Positions 16,449 to 25,290 of a stretch of 64,000 nt of DNA are shown here, in pieces; within the stretch, counting starts at the first letter, position 1, and every line of letters starts with the position of its first letter. The DNA lies in assembly GCF_042237075.1 (NCBI RefSeq), contig NZ_JBCGDC010000014.1, forward strand, positions 1-64,000, read 5' to 3'. The translations under genes and the position numbers were made by a program. Source of the stretch: Polymorphospora lycopeni. Its GTDB lineage: Bacteria > Actinomycetota > Actinomycetes > Mycobacteriales > Micromonosporaceae. The notes below the pieces were generated by a model. The model was not told the origin of the DNA and searched no databases. It was given only the letters and a program-made list of their open reading frames with translations.

Positions 16449-16958
16449 TCAGCGCACCCAGCCGGTGAACCGCTGGCCGTGACCGGTGGCGCGGTGCCCG
16501 GATGTCGCGTTGCGGCCGGGTTCGAGCGCGGCGGCGGCGGCCCGGACGAGCCAGGCGTTGACCGAGAGCCGTTCCTGCCCCGCGGCCTCCTCGATCCGGG
16601 CCTTCAGCTCGTCGGGCAGGCGGACGTTGATCCGGGACGTCCCGCCGCCGCCGCTTTCGTCGAAGGTGGGCGCCGGCGGGGCGGGCACGGGCTCCTCCGG
16701 CGCCTCGGGGGCGGGGCGGGCCGGCGTGACGACGAAGTCCGGGTCCCGGCCGCGCAGCCGCAGGTGGACCGAGCCCGGCGCGAGGTCGCGGGTGATCTCG
16801 GCGGTGGCGGCGGACAGCGCTTCCAGCAGGGTGAGCCGGATCGCGGATTCGAGCGGGGCGGTGAGGCGTTCGGCAAGGGCGCGCGCGTCGTCACCGCCGG
16901 CGTCGGCGGCGACCGCGAGTTCCCGCCGGAGCAGGTCGACGTACGGCGTGAGTTCCAT
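16449..16958 (-). CDS. Ribbon-helix-helix (HicB/Arc-like) regulator
   Basis: A 169-residue protein whose region 108-145 (RINVRLPDELKARIEEAAGQ, SVNAWLVRAAAAAL) is an Arc/HicB-type ribbon-helix-helix DNA-binding motif. The N-terminal ~75 residues look like a small ligand- or self-association domain, joined by a proline-rich linker. It heads the DUF4097-DrrAB operon, and its promoter carries four copies of TGGCTCA/TGAGCCA at ~21-bp spacing, so it is very likely an autorepressor. A -10-like CATAGT ends 7 bases before the ATG, suggesting a leaderless message. Confidence 0.8.
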   Translation of the reverse strand: MELTPYVDLLRRELAVAADAGGDDARALAERLTAPLESAIRLTLLEALSAATAEITRDLAPGSVHLRLRGRDPDFVVTPARPAPEAPEEPVPAPPAPTFDESGGGGTSRINVRLPDELKARIEEAAGQERLSVNAWLVRAAAAALEPGRNATSGHRATGHGQRFTGWVR

Positions 16959-16959
16959 G

Positions 16960-17028
16960 TGAGCCACTATGGCATCACTCTGGCTCAGCCTGCAAGCAGA
17001 TTGGCTCAACGCGGCACACGCTGAGCCA
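16960..17028 (-). promoter_or_regulatory. Four-heptad operator over the RHH operon promoter
   Basis: The heptamer TGGCTCA or its complement TGAGCCA occurs at 16960-16966, 16981-16987, 17002-17008 and 17022-17028, at spacings of 21, 21 and 20 bp and in the order inverted, direct, direct, inverted. On the minus strand a promoter reads TTGCAG (16990-16995), 18 bp, CATAGT (16966-16971), so repeats flank and overlap both boxes. Helically phased short repeats are typical of cooperative ribbon-helix-helix binding. Confidence 0.75.
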
Positions 17029-17087
17029 CGCGCGTCGTCCCCCACTACCCGGACGCATATGTCCGGGCGGGACGGGCAGTCGGCGGT

Positions 17088-18065
17088 ATGGCCAAGGAGA
17101 TGGAAGGCGACAACCAGAAGCGACGCGCGCTCGCCGCCGCCGCCCGCGAACAGGGCCGCACCGCCAGCGGGGCCGGGGCCAGCCTCGGCGGCTCCAAGCA
17201 GCGTGAACACGCCAGACGCAAGGAACGGGCCGGCCCGCAGCCGGCCGGCGCCCGCAAGCCCGGCCCCCAGGCACCGAGGCCGGACCTGCCGCCGGGCCCG
17301 CAGACACCCCGCCCGCCGCACTCACCGCCGTACGGCGACACGGTCGCCGACCCCGGCGTCCTGCGCCTGCGCTACCGCGAACTCGTCAGCGAGGTCGGCG
17401 ACCGCACCGGCGTCGGGTTCGACCAGGCCAAGGGTGCCGCCCGCGCCACCGTGGGCGTGCTCGCCCGCGCGCTGCCCGAGGACGACAAGCAGCGACTGCT
17501 CGACGCCCTACCGGCCGAACTGACCGAGGGACAGGACGTCAGCGAGCCGTACTACGGCCGTGGCCTGTCCGGGTTCGTCCAGCAGGTCGCCGGCCTCGCC
17601 CAACGCCCGCCCGAACAGGCCCTGCTCCAGACGCAGGCGGTGCTCGGCGCCATCGCCGCCCAGGACGGACACCTGCTCGACTCGCTCGAACTGCCGGACT
17701 TCCTCACCGACCTCACCCACCCACCGGCACCCGGCGGCGGGCTGGTCGGCACGAACCGGCACACCGCACCGCTCGACGAGGACGAACTGATCGCCGCGCT
17801 GCGCCGGCTACCCGGCTGGACCGGCAACGTCAGTGCGCTGACCCGCACCCTGACCCTGCCACCCGACCAGCTCGACCGGGTCCTGGCCCGCCTCGACCAG
17901 CTCAAGATCGACAGTGGGCGCGGCCCACGGATCAGCCGGCCCGACGACTGGACCGCCCAGTTGGTCGTACAGACCACGAACGCCCGCGCGGTGACCGCGC
18001 TCGACGTCGACCTCGCGGCGCTGATCAACGACGCCATCGACGAGGCCGCCGCCGGCCTGGCGTAG
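17088..18065 (+). CDS. DUF2267 protein with degenerate pterin dehydratase-like domain
   Basis: A 325-residue protein. Residues 1-80 are a basic, proline-rich low-complexity leader. About 90-215 are a DUF2267 helical domain (YRELVSEVGDRTGVGFDQAK, ALPEDDKQRLLDALPAEL). About 230-325 resemble the pterin-4a-carbinolamine dehydratase fold (LIAALRRLPGWTGNVSALTR and the closing VTALDVDLAALINDAIDEA), but the catalytic His-His pair is missing, so enzyme activity is doubtful. It is followed 28 bp later by rtcB and probably shares its transcript, suggesting a link to RNA repair; this is inference. Confidence 0.7.
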   Translation: MAKEMEGDNQKRRALAAAAREQGRTASGAGASLGGSKQREHARRKERAGPQPAGARKPGPQAPRPDLPPGPQTPRPPHSPPYGDTVADPGVLRLRYRELVSEVGDRTGVGFDQAKGAARATVGVLARALPEDDKQRLLDALPAELTEGQDVSEPYYGRGLSGFVQQVAGLAQRPPEQALLQTQAVLGAIAAQDGHLLDSLELPDFLTDLTHPPAPGGGLVGTNRHTAPLDEDELIAALRRLPGWTGNVSALTRTLTLPPDQLDRVLARLDQLKIDSGRGPRISRPDDWTAQLVVQTTNARAVTALDVDLAALINDAIDEAAAGLA

Positions 18066-18093
18066 CCCACGCCGACACACGAGAGGTGGTGCC

Positions 18094-19512
18094 ATGGAAC
18101 TGGTCGAGGAGTCGCCGTACCGGTTCCGCATCGACCCGCACGGCGACATGCGGGTACCCGGCGTCGTCTTCGCCTCCCGGTCCCTGCTGCCCGACGTCAC
18201 CGCCGACAAGGCGATCGAACAGGTCGCCAACGTCGCGACGCTGCCGGGCATCGTGGAGGCGTCGTACGCCATGCCCGACGTGCACTGGGGCTACGGGTTC
18301 CCGATCGGCGGGGTCGCCGCGACCGACGTCGCGGCGGACGGCGTCGTGTCGCCCGGCGGCGTCGGGTTCGACATCTCCTGCGGCGTACGGCTGCTCGCCG
18401 CCGACCTCGACCGCGCCGAGCTGCCCCGGGTGCGGGAACGACTGATGGACGGCCTCGACACGGCCGTCCCGCGCGGCATGGCCAGGGGCGCCGTCTGGAA
18501 GATCGACGACCGCGCCCAACTGAACGAGGTGCTGCTCGGCGGTTCGCGGTACGCCGTCGAGCAGGGCCACGGCGTCGAACGCGACCTCACCCGCTGCGAG
18601 GACCACGGCGCCGTGTCGGACGCCGACCCCGACCAGGTCAGCGACCGGGCCGTACAGCGCGGGCAGGGCCAGGTCGGCAGCCTCGGCTCCGGCAACCACT
18701 TCCTGGAGGTGCAGGCGGTCGACCACGTCTACGACGACGACGCGGCGGAGGCGTTCGGGCTGCGGCCCGGCCAGATCTGCGTCATGGTCCACAGCGGTTC
18801 GCGCGGCATGGGACACCAGATCTGCACCGACCACGTACGGGTCATGGAGCGGGTGATGCCCCGCTACGGGATCGACGTACCGGACCGACAGCTCGCCTGC
18901 GCGCCGGTCTTCTCGCCCGAGGGCCGCGCCTACCTGGGTGCGATGGCCGCCGCCGCCAACTACGCGCGGGCCAACCGGCAGTTGCTCGGCGAGGCCGCCC
19001 GCCGGGTGTTCGAACGGACCGTCGGCCGCCGCCTCGACCTGGTGTACGACGTCTCGCACAACCTCGCCAAGATCGAGTCGCATCGGGTCGACGGCGCCGA
19101 CAGGCAGCTCTGCGTACACCGCAAGGGCGCCACCCGGGCCCTGCCGCCCGGCCACCCCGACCTGCCCGCCGACCTGGCCGGGGTCGGGCAGCCGGTGCTC
19201 ATCCCCGGCTCGATGGGCACCCCGTCCTACGTGCTGACCGGGGTCGCGGGCGCCCCGGCGTTCGCCTCCACCTGTCACGGCGCCGGCCGGGCGCAGAGCC
19301 GCACACAGGCCGCCAAATCGGTGCGCGGCAAGGACCTGCGCGACCAACTGGAGGCCCAGAACATCTCGGTACGCGGCGCGTCGATGCGCGGACTCGCCGA
19401 GGAGACGCCGCAGGCGTACAAGGACGTGTCGGCGGTCGTCGGGTCGGCCGAGGGCGGCGGCCTGTGCCGGCGGGTCGCCCGGCTGGTCCCGGTCGGCGTG
19501 GTGAAGGGCTGA
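18094..19512 (+). CDS. rtcB: RNA-splicing ligase RtcB
   Basis: A 472-residue RtcB ligase that joins RNA 2',3'-cyclic phosphate (or 3'-phosphate) ends to 5'-OH ends using GTP and Mn2+. Key sites are present: GFDISCGVRL with the metal cysteine at 96, GSGNHFLEVQ, HRKGATRA (His342) and CHGAGR with His395, the position of the GMP-attached histidine. A GAGAGGTGG ribosome binding site precedes the ATG. The archease activator is encoded convergently just downstream. In bacteria such sets repair tRNA or rRNA broken by toxins or stress. Confidence 0.95.
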   Translation: MELVEESPYRFRIDPHGDMRVPGVVFASRSLLPDVTADKAIEQVANVATLPGIVEASYAMPDVHWGYGFPIGGVAATDVAADGVVSPGGVGFDISCGVRLLAADLDRAELPRVRERLMDGLDTAVPRGMARGAVWKIDDRAQLNEVLLGGSRYAVEQGHGVERDLTRCEDHGAVSDADPDQVSDRAVQRGQGQVGSLGSGNHFLEVQAVDHVYDDDAAEAFGLRPGQICVMVHSGSRGMGHQICTDHVRVMERVMPRYGIDVPDRQLACAPVFSPEGRAYLGAMAAAANYARANRQLLGEAARRVFERTVGRRLDLVYDVSHNLAKIESHRVDGADRQLCVHRKGATRALPPGHPDLPADLAGVGQPVLIPGSMGTPSYVLTGVAGAPAFASTCHGAGRAQSRTQAAKSVRGKDLRDQLEAQNISVRGASMRGLAEETPQAYKDVSAVVGSAEGGGLCRRVARLVPVGVVKG

Positions 19513-19531
19513 CGGCACAAGTCGTGCCGTC
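19511..19531. terminator. Bidirectional terminator hairpin between rtcB and archease
   Basis: GACGGCAC (19511-19518) and GTGCCGTC (19524-19531) pair perfectly across a 5-base loop, starting inside the rtcB stop codon. It lies between two convergent genes, so it could end both transcripts. No T-run is present. Confidence 0.65.
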
Positions 19532-19550
19532 GGTGGCCAGCCGGCCGCCG

Positions 19551-19967
19551 TCACACGTCGAGGGTCACCGCGCACGACCAGCCGTCGGCGCCCGGGGCGA
19601 ACCTCAGTTCGTGCAGCGACACCGCCTTCGGCACCGCGCCCACCACCTCGATCCGGTCGGGGTCGGCCATCCGCAGCCGTACCTCGAACCCGCCGTCGAC
19701 GGCGGCCACGTCGGCGGACGCCGGCAGCCGGCCCTCGGTGTCCATCCGGAAGATCACCTCGTCGAGTACGGCGACCAGCATGTCCTCGTCGGTGCCCGGG
19801 TCGACCCGGAACTCCACGGTCTGCCCCGCCGAATCCGCCGGCACCTCGGCGAAGCTGCCGACCAGGCCGGCCACGGCCTCCGCCACGCAGCGCTCGCGGG
19901 CCGGCGCCCACGCCTCGACGCGTACGTCGGCGGTGTGCGGCACGCTGCGGTGGCCCACCGGTCCCAA
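19551..19967 (-). CDS. Archease
   Basis: A 138-residue archease, the small protein that speeds RtcB guanylylation and turnover. It opens MGPVGHRSVPHTADVRVEAW, with the conserved HTADVRVEAWA strand, and carries DEVIFRMDTEGRLPASADV and the C-terminal beta strands of the family. It is encoded convergently to rtcB and separated from it by a terminator-like hairpin, so the two are probably controlled separately although they work together. Confidence 0.92.
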   Translation of the reverse strand: MGPVGHRSVPHTADVRVEAWAPARERCVAEAVAGLVGSFAEVPADSAGQTVEFRVDPGTDEDMLVAVLDEVIFRMDTEGRLPASADVAAVDGGFEVRLRMADPDRIEVVGAVPKAVSLHELRFAPGADGWSCAVTLDV

Positions 19968-20042
19968 CTGCCGCCCCCTCCGCGTAGCCCTTCGCCGCCC
20001 ATTCTCGCCGCCGTCCGCGCGCCCGGGCAGGCGAACGGCGGG

Positions 20043-21029
20043 CTACCCGTCCGGCAGCGCCTGGGCCGGCAGCCCGTACGGCCCGAGCACGCCCTCGACG
20101 TAGCCGAGGTTCTCGGCCCGTTCCGGCGGGTCGAGGGTCGGGTCGAGGGCGACCATGGCCAGATCGGCGACGTCTTCGAGGGCGCGGGTGCAGCGGTAGT
20201 AGGCCAGCAGGTCCGCATCGGGCTCCACGGCCCCGTAGCCGTCGAGGAACCAGCCCTGCTGCGCGGCCGTGGTGGGCGCGAACGGCAGCACTCCCCCGCC
20301 GAGCACGAACATCAGGTCACGTTCCGGCGGGGCGAGTACGGCGTCGTCGAAGTCGATCAGGACGACGGACTGGTCCCCGGTCGCGATGAGGTTGCCGAGG
20401 TGCGGGTCGGCGTGGCACGGCACCGGCGCCGGCAGGTCGGGGCGGCGACGCAGCACGGCGGCCAACCGCACGGCCCGGTCCCGCACCTCGACCAGCTTGC
20501 CGCGACCGGCCGCCCACCCCTCGGCCAGCCGTTCCTGGATCTCGTCGGCTCCCCGTCCGACGCCGGTCACGGCGTGGTCGGCGGCGTCGAAGGCACGCAC
20601 CCAGCGGCTCGGGTCGTACGTCTCCGCCGGCACCGCCGCCCGGAGACCGTCGTCGACCGGGAGCCGGTGCAGGCGGGCGAGCAACCGGCCGTACGCGGTC
20701 CACTGCTCCCGTCGCAGCGGACCTTGCAGGGCCGGCGTGCCGGTGACCCAGCGGGTGACCGACAGGCGCCGTCCGGCGACATCGGTCCACAGTCGACCGT
20801 CGCGGGTACGCACGACGTCGGCGACCGTGCCGGGTGCCACGCCCGCGAGCCGTCCCGGGATCACCAGGCCGGCCGCGGAGTCGTTCGCCGACCACTTCAC
20901 GGCGAAGTCGGTCCCGGCGCCGTCGGTGCCCCGGAAGAGGTCGGCGGCCCGGTCGGCACCGGTCTCGACGGCGCGGACGTCGGTCAGCTCGATCCCGAAG
21001 TGTTCGGCGACCCGGTCGGCCACGCTCAT
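20043..21029 (-). CDS. Aminoglycoside phosphotransferase-fold kinase
   Basis: A 328-residue APH/choline-kinase-fold protein from the ATG at 21029. It shows the N-lobe (FAVKWSANDSAAG), the catalytic loop CHADPHLGNLI and the metal-binding VVLIDFDDAVLAPPERDL. Such proteins phosphorylate small molecules such as aminoglycosides, choline, homoserine or nucleosides; nothing here fixes the substrate. It lies just downstream of the GntR regulator on the same strand with a 38-bp gap and may share its transcript. Confidence 0.85.
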   Translation of the reverse strand: MSVADRVAEHFGIELTDVRAVETGADRAADLFRGTDGAGTDFAVKWSANDSAAGLVIPGRLAGVAPGTVADVVRTRDGRLWTDVAGRRLSVTRWVTGTPALQGPLRREQWTAYGRLLARLHRLPVDDGLRAAVPAETYDPSRWVRAFDAADHAVTGVGRGADEIQERLAEGWAAGRGKLVEVRDRAVRLAAVLRRRPDLPAPVPCHADPHLGNLIATGDQSVVLIDFDDAVLAPPERDLMFVLGGGVLPFAPTTAAQQGWFLDGYGAVEPDADLLAYYRCTRALEDVADLAMVALDPTLDPPERAENLGYVEGVLGPYGLPAQALPDG

Positions 21030-21067
21030 CGCGCCCCCTGGGTTCGTCGGACGGTGGGAGCCACCGG

Positions 21068-21907
21068 TCAGGCCGGGGTTTCCTGGCGACCGGCGGTCAG
21101 TGCGGTCAGGCCGAAGGTGCCGGACTGCCGGTGGGCCGACAGTGCCGGATCGGCGGAGGCGGTCAGGCACAGGACGTCCGGGCGGAAGACGAGGCGCCCG
21201 GTGGCCACGGCGTACGGCCCCGCCGCGTAGAGCTGGCAGTCGATCACCAGTAGTGGCGCCCCGACCGCGACGTCCAGTTCCCCGGCGAGGGTTTCGGTCG
21301 CCGCCTCGGCGGTGATGGTGTGATCGCTGCGGGTCAGGCGGATGTTCTCCGTCTCCCGCAGGAACGTGGTGATGCCGTCGGTCAGCGCGTTTATCCGCAC
21401 CTGCTGCCCGTCGAACGCCCCGGGCAGCCGGTGTTCGAGCCGGGCGGCGGCCCGCCCCTCGACCTCGTAGAGGCGCACCGCCCGGTAGACCGCTTCGCCG
21501 CGGGCCACGCCGAGCAGGGCGGCGTCGTCATCGTCGGCGGTCTCCCGCGCGATGTTGACCGCCCGTACGGCGTAGTCGGCGCCGGCCTCGGCGAGGAAGT
21601 CGGACAGGGACAGGATGAGGTCGACCGGATAGGCCAGCGAACCGGCGTGGGCGGCCCGGGCCGGCGCGGTGATGAGGGTGCCGACGCGGCGTCGGCGCAC
21701 GATCTCACCGGCGGCCTCCAGCCGGCTGAGGGCGTCGCGCAGGGTGCTGCGGGACGCGCCGACCAGTTCGCAGAGCCGCTGTTCGGGCGGCAGGCGGGTG
21801 ACCCCGGTGCGCTGGTACTCCGCGATCAGCGCCCGCAGCTTCACCTCGGCTTCGTCCACCCGGCTCCGTCGGCCCGGAGTGTCCACTTCGGTCGACCGCG
21901 TCTGCAT
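21068..21907 (-). CDS. GntR/HutC-family regulator with UTRA domain
   Basis: A 279-residue regulator with an N-terminal winged helix (about 22-80: LIAEYQRTGVTRLPPEQRL, VGASRSTLRDALSRLEAAG) and a C-terminal UTRA-like ligand domain (about 95-260: AVYRAVRLYEVEGRA, TDGITTFLRE, LLVIDCQLYA). UTRA domains sense small metabolites, often sugar phosphates. It is divergent from the FGGY kinase operon, and the intergenic region holds two copies of TGGTCATA-x-CTTA, one over its own start side and one over the -10 box of the kinase operon. It is the likely repressor of the whole transport-sulfatase locus. Confidence 0.88.
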   Translation of the reverse strand: MQTRSTEVDTPGRRSRVDEAEVKLRALIAEYQRTGVTRLPPEQRLCELVGASRSTLRDALSRLEAAGEIVRRRRVGTLITAPARAAHAGSLAYPVDLILSLSDFLAEAGADYAVRAVNIARETADDDDAALLGVARGEAVYRAVRLYEVEGRAAARLEHRLPGAFDGQQVRINALTDGITTFLRETENIRLTRSDHTITAEAATETLAGELDVAVGAPLLVIDCQLYAAGPYAVATGRLVFRPDVLCLTASADPALSAHRQSGTFGLTALTAGRQETPA

Positions 21908-21922
21908 AGGCCCTCCCTCGAA

Positions 21923-22022
21923 TGGTCATACCTTATCGGCGCAGACCCGCCGCCCGCAATCCACCCAACGAGCAGGGAAAACGCGACCCTTGACACTGGG
22001 CCAGCATTGGTCATATCTTACC
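21923..22022 (+). promoter_or_regulatory. Twin GntR-type operators and promoter of the FGGY/ABC operon
   Basis: Near-identical 15-mers TGGTCATACCTTATC (21923-21937) and TGGTCATATCTTACC (22008-22022) lie 85 bp apart in the divergent region. A plus-strand promoter reads TTGACA (21990-21995), 18 bp, TATCTT (22014-22019), so the right-hand copy overlaps the -10 box. The arrangement fits repression of both divergent transcripts by the GntR protein, possibly through looping. Confidence 0.75.
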
Positions 22023-22088
22023 GCCTAATTGATCGGACTTAACGCGACGGAAACACGTACGCGCAGGTCGGGGGCGAGGAGGTGCCAG

Positions 22089-23576
22089 ATGACCGAGGTC
22101 CTGCTGGGCATCGACATCGGCACGTCGAGCGCCAAGGGCGTACTCGCCCACCCCGACGGAACCGTGCTCGCCACCGCCGTCCGCCCCCACCGCACCTCGA
22201 TGCCGCGCCCCGGCTGGGTCGAGCACGACGCCGAACACGACTGGTGGCAGGCCGTCGTCGATCTCTCCCACCGGCTGCTCACCGACCGCCCCGAACGGCC
22301 GGCCGCCGTCTGCGTGAGCGGGATCGGCCCCTGCGTCCTGGCCACCGACGAGGCGTACCGGCCACTGCGCCCGGCGATCCTCTACGGCGTCGACACCCGG
22401 GCCACCGCCGAGGTGCGGGAACTCACCGACCGGCTCGGTACGGCGGCCCTGCTCGACCGCGCCGGCTCGCTGCTGACCAGCCAGTCAGCCGGCCCGAAAC
22501 TGTCGTGGCTGAGCCGGCACGAGCCCGACGTCTGGGCCCGGACACGCCACTTCCTGATGGCCAGTTCACTCGCCGTCGCCCGGCTCACCGGCGAGTACGT
22601 GCTCGACCACCACTCCGCCAGCCAGTGCCAGCCCATGTACGACCTCGCCGCGAGCCGGTGGTACGAGCCGTGGTGCGACATCGTGGCCCCCGGACTGGCA
22701 CTGCCCCGGCTCGCCTGGCCCGGCGAGATCGTCGGCGTGACCACCCCCGGCGCCGCCGCGCAGACCGGCATCCCCGCCGGCACCCCGGTCGCTGCCGGCA
22801 CCATCGACGCCTGGGCCGAGGCGCTCAGCGTCGGCGTACGCGAACCCGGCGACACCATGCTCATGTACGGCACCACCATGTTCCTGGTCCAGATGCTGGC
22901 CCGGCCGCTCACCGACGCCCGCCTGTGGGCCACCCGGGGCGTCACCCCGGGCAGCGCCAGCCTGGCCGGCGGCACGGCCACCTCCGGCGCCGTCACCGAC
23001 TGGTGGCGCCGCATCACCGGCGAGGACGGCTTCGACCAGCTCGTCGCCGACGCGGCGGCGACCCCGCCCGGCGCCGACGGCCTGGTGACGCTCCCCTACT
23101 TCGCCGGCGAACGGACCCCGCTGTTCGACCCGGACGCCCGCGGCACGATCCTCGGCCTGACCCTGCGCCACGGGCGCGGCCACCTCTACCGGGCCGCGCT
23201 GGAGGCGACCGCCTACGCCGTCCGGCACCACCTCGACGCCTTCACCGAGGCCGGTGCCGCGCCCGGCCGCCTGGTCGCCGTCGGCGGCGGCGTACGCGGC
23301 GGACTGTGGACCCAGATCGTCTCCGACGTCACCGGCCGCCCCCAGGAACTGCCCGAGCAGACGATCGGCGCCAGCTACGGCGACGCGCGCCTGGCCGGCG
23401 AGGCGGCCGGCCTCGTCGACCCCGACGCCCCCTGGGCCCGTACCGCGCGGGTGGTGGCGCCCCGGGCCGAGCACGCCGAGGTCTACGACCGCCTCTACCG
23501 CGTCTACCGCGCCGCCTACCCGGCCACCCGTGACCTCGCGCACGAACTGGCCGCGCTGCAAAAAGCCACGAGTTGA
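22089..23576 (+). CDS. FGGY-family carbohydrate kinase (xylulokinase-like)
   Basis: A 495-residue FGGY kinase starting MTEVLLGIDIGTSSAKGVL at the ATG at 22089, behind a clear AGGAGG ribosome binding site. Phosphate-1 motif DIGTSSAKG is at about 9-17, the adenosine-side GGGVRGGLWTQIVSDVTGRP near 420 and the substrate-side aspartate region AGTIDAWAEAL near 240. Members phosphorylate sugars or polyols such as xylulose, ribulose, erythritol or glycerol. Co-transcription with an importer and a sulfatase suggests its substrate is the alcohol or sugar freed from a sulfate ester; this is inference. Confidence 0.88.
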   Translation: MTEVLLGIDIGTSSAKGVLAHPDGTVLATAVRPHRTSMPRPGWVEHDAEHDWWQAVVDLSHRLLTDRPERPAAVCVSGIGPCVLATDEAYRPLRPAILYGVDTRATAEVRELTDRLGTAALLDRAGSLLTSQSAGPKLSWLSRHEPDVWARTRHFLMASSLAVARLTGEYVLDHHSASQCQPMYDLAASRWYEPWCDIVAPGLALPRLAWPGEIVGVTTPGAAAQTGIPAGTPVAAGTIDAWAEALSVGVREPGDTMLMYGTTMFLVQMLARPLTDARLWATRGVTPGSASLAGGTATSGAVTDWWRRITGEDGFDQLVADAAATPPGADGLVTLPYFAGERTPLFDPDARGTILGLTLRHGRGHLYRAALEATAYAVRHHLDAFTEAGAAPGRLVAVGGGVRGGLWTQIVSDVTGRPQELPEQTIGASYGDARLAGEAAGLVDPDAPWARTARVVAPRAEHAEVYDRLYRVYRAAYPATRDLAHELAALQKATS

Positions 23577-23617
23577 GTTCCGGACCCCCACCTGCCTCGC
23601 TGGTGACAGGAGAGAAC

Positions 23618-24487
23618 ATGCCCGAAGTCGTCATCGCCTCCGGCCGGCAACGACCGGACACCGGACCACCGCCACCGCCGCGGCCGCCCGCCGGCCCGGC
23701 GAAGCGCGGCGGCCCACGCCGGGGCCTGGCCCGGCTGCGCGGCGGCCTGCTCGGCCTCGCCGGCTTCCTCGGCCTCGTCCTGGTCTGGCAGATCACCGCC
23801 GCCGCCGAGGTCGTCGGCAACGGCCTGCTGCCCACCCCCGGCACGGTGTTCGAGGTCATCTGGACCGGGCTGGGCAACGGCCTCGCCAACGACGTGCTCA
23901 TCAGCAGCCGCCGGGTCGTCGTGTGGGTATCCGTCGGCATCGCCGCCGCCGTACCGGTCGGCTTCCTGCTCGGCTGGTTCCCCATCGCCCGCGCCGCGCT
24001 CAACCCGCTGGTCAACTTCTTCCGGGCGCTGCCACCGATCGCCCTCGTACCGCTGGTCATCGTCTACTTCGGCATCGGCGAACTGGCCCGCGGCATCATC
24101 CTGATGTACGCCGCGTTCTTCGCCACCGTCGTCATCGTGTTCGAGGGCATCGCCGGCATCGAGGACAAGTACGTACGGGCCGCACAGACCCTCGGCGCCA
24201 ACCGCATCGAGGTGCTGACCCGGGTCGTACTGCCGTTCTCCGTACCGCACATCCTCACCGCCGCCCGGGTCTCGCTCGGCATCGGCTGGGCGTCGCTGGT
24301 CGCCGCCGAACTCGTCGCCGCCCAGGACGGCCTCGGCGCCGTCATCCAGAACGCCGGCAACTTCCTCGACATCCCCCGGGTCTACGCCGGGATCATCCTG
24401 ATCGGCCTGTGCGCGCTGGTCATGGACGCGGTACTGCGGTTCATCTCGGTACGGCTCGTGCGCTGGCAGGACAGGGGGACCCGGTGA
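23618..24487 (+). CDS. ABC importer permease (SsuC/TauC/nitrate type)
   Basis: A 289-residue permease from the ATG at 23618, preceded by GGAGAG. After a proline-rich cytoplasmic leader there are about six helices (LLGLAGFLGLVLVWQIT onwards) and the EAA coupling loop IEDKYVRAAQTLGANRIEV. The sequence belongs to the sulfonate/nitrate/taurine (SsuC-TauC) group, which imports small anionic organic compounds. A TTG at 23573 overlapping the kinase stop is a weaker alternative start. Its stop overlaps the ATPase start (GTGA). Confidence 0.9.
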   Translation: MPEVVIASGRQRPDTGPPPPPRPPAGPAKRGGPRRGLARLRGGLLGLAGFLGLVLVWQITAAAEVVGNGLLPTPGTVFEVIWTGLGNGLANDVLISSRRVVVWVSVGIAAAVPVGFLLGWFPIARAALNPLVNFFRALPPIALVPLVIVYFGIGELARGIILMYAAFFATVVIVFEGIAGIEDKYVRAAQTLGANRIEVLTRVVLPFSVPHILTAARVSLGIGWASLVAAELVAAQDGLGAVIQNAGNFLDIPRVYAGIILIGLCALVMDAVLRFISVRLVRWQDRGTR

Positions 24488-25290
24488 CGACAACGGTCAA
24501 CAGCGGCGGACTGACCCTCGACCGGGTCAGCAAACGCTTCGGACGCGGCGCGGCGGCGGTCACCGTACTCGACGACGTCGCCTTCGACGTACCGGAGGGC
24601 GAGTTCGTCGCCGTCGTCGGCCCGAGCGGCTCCGGCAAGACGACGCTGCTCAACACCGTCGCCGGCTTCGTCGACCCCGACGCCGGCCAGATCCTGGTCA
24701 ACGGCAAGCCGGTCACCGGCCCCGGCCCGTCGCGGTGCGTGGTCTTCCAGGAGTACGCGATCTTCCCCTGGCTGACCGTACGCAAGAACATCGAGTTCGG
24801 GATGCGACTGCGGGCCCGTCGCCGCCCCGCCGCGCAGCGCCGCGAGATCACCGACCGGTACCTCGAACTCATGGGCCTGGCCGCCTTCGCCGACGCGCTG
24901 CCGAAGACCCTCTCCGGCGGCATGCGCCAGCGGGTCGCGCTCGCCCGCGCCTACGCGGTCGACCCCGAGATCCTGCTCATGGACGAACCCTTCGCGGCAC
25001 TCGACGCGCAGACCCGCGAAACCATGCAGGAAGCCCTCCTGGAGATCAACCAGAAGGAGCGGCGCACCGTCCTGTTCGTCACCCACCAGGTGGAAGAGGC
25101 GATCTTCCTCGCCGACCGGGTCGTGGTCATGTCCGCCCGCCCGGCCCGCGTGCAGGAGATCGTGCCGGTGCCCTGGCGCGGCCCGCGCAACCACGAACTG
25201 AAGACCAACCCGGAATTCATCGAACTACGCCGGCACATCGAGACGATGCTGCGCGGCGGCACCCCCACACCCCGGAAAGAGACGACATGA
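24484..25290 (+). CDS. ABC importer ATPase (SsuB/TauB/NrtD type)
   Basis: A 268-residue ATPase starting with GTG at 24484, overlapping the permease stop. Walker A GPSGSGKTT (46-54), Q-loop FQEYAIFPW, signature TLSGGMRQRVALARAYA, Walker B ILLMDEPFAALD and H-loop FVTHQVEEA are intact. It powers the importer formed with the adjacent permease and lipoprotein. The C-terminus overlaps the next start codon (ATGA), so all three transporter genes are translationally linked. Confidence 0.93.
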   Translation: MTTTVNSGGLTLDRVSKRFGRGAAAVTVLDDVAFDVPEGEFVAVVGPSGSGKTTLLNTVAGFVDPDAGQILVNGKPVTGPGPSRCVVFQEYAIFPWLTVRKNIEFGMRLRARRRPAAQRREITDRYLELMGLAAFADALPKTLSGGMRQRVALARAYAVDPEILLMDEPFAALDAQTRETMQEALLEINQKERRTVLFVTHQVEEAIFLADRVVVMSARPARVQEIVPVPWRGPRNHELKTNPEFIELRRHIETMLRGGTPTPRKETT

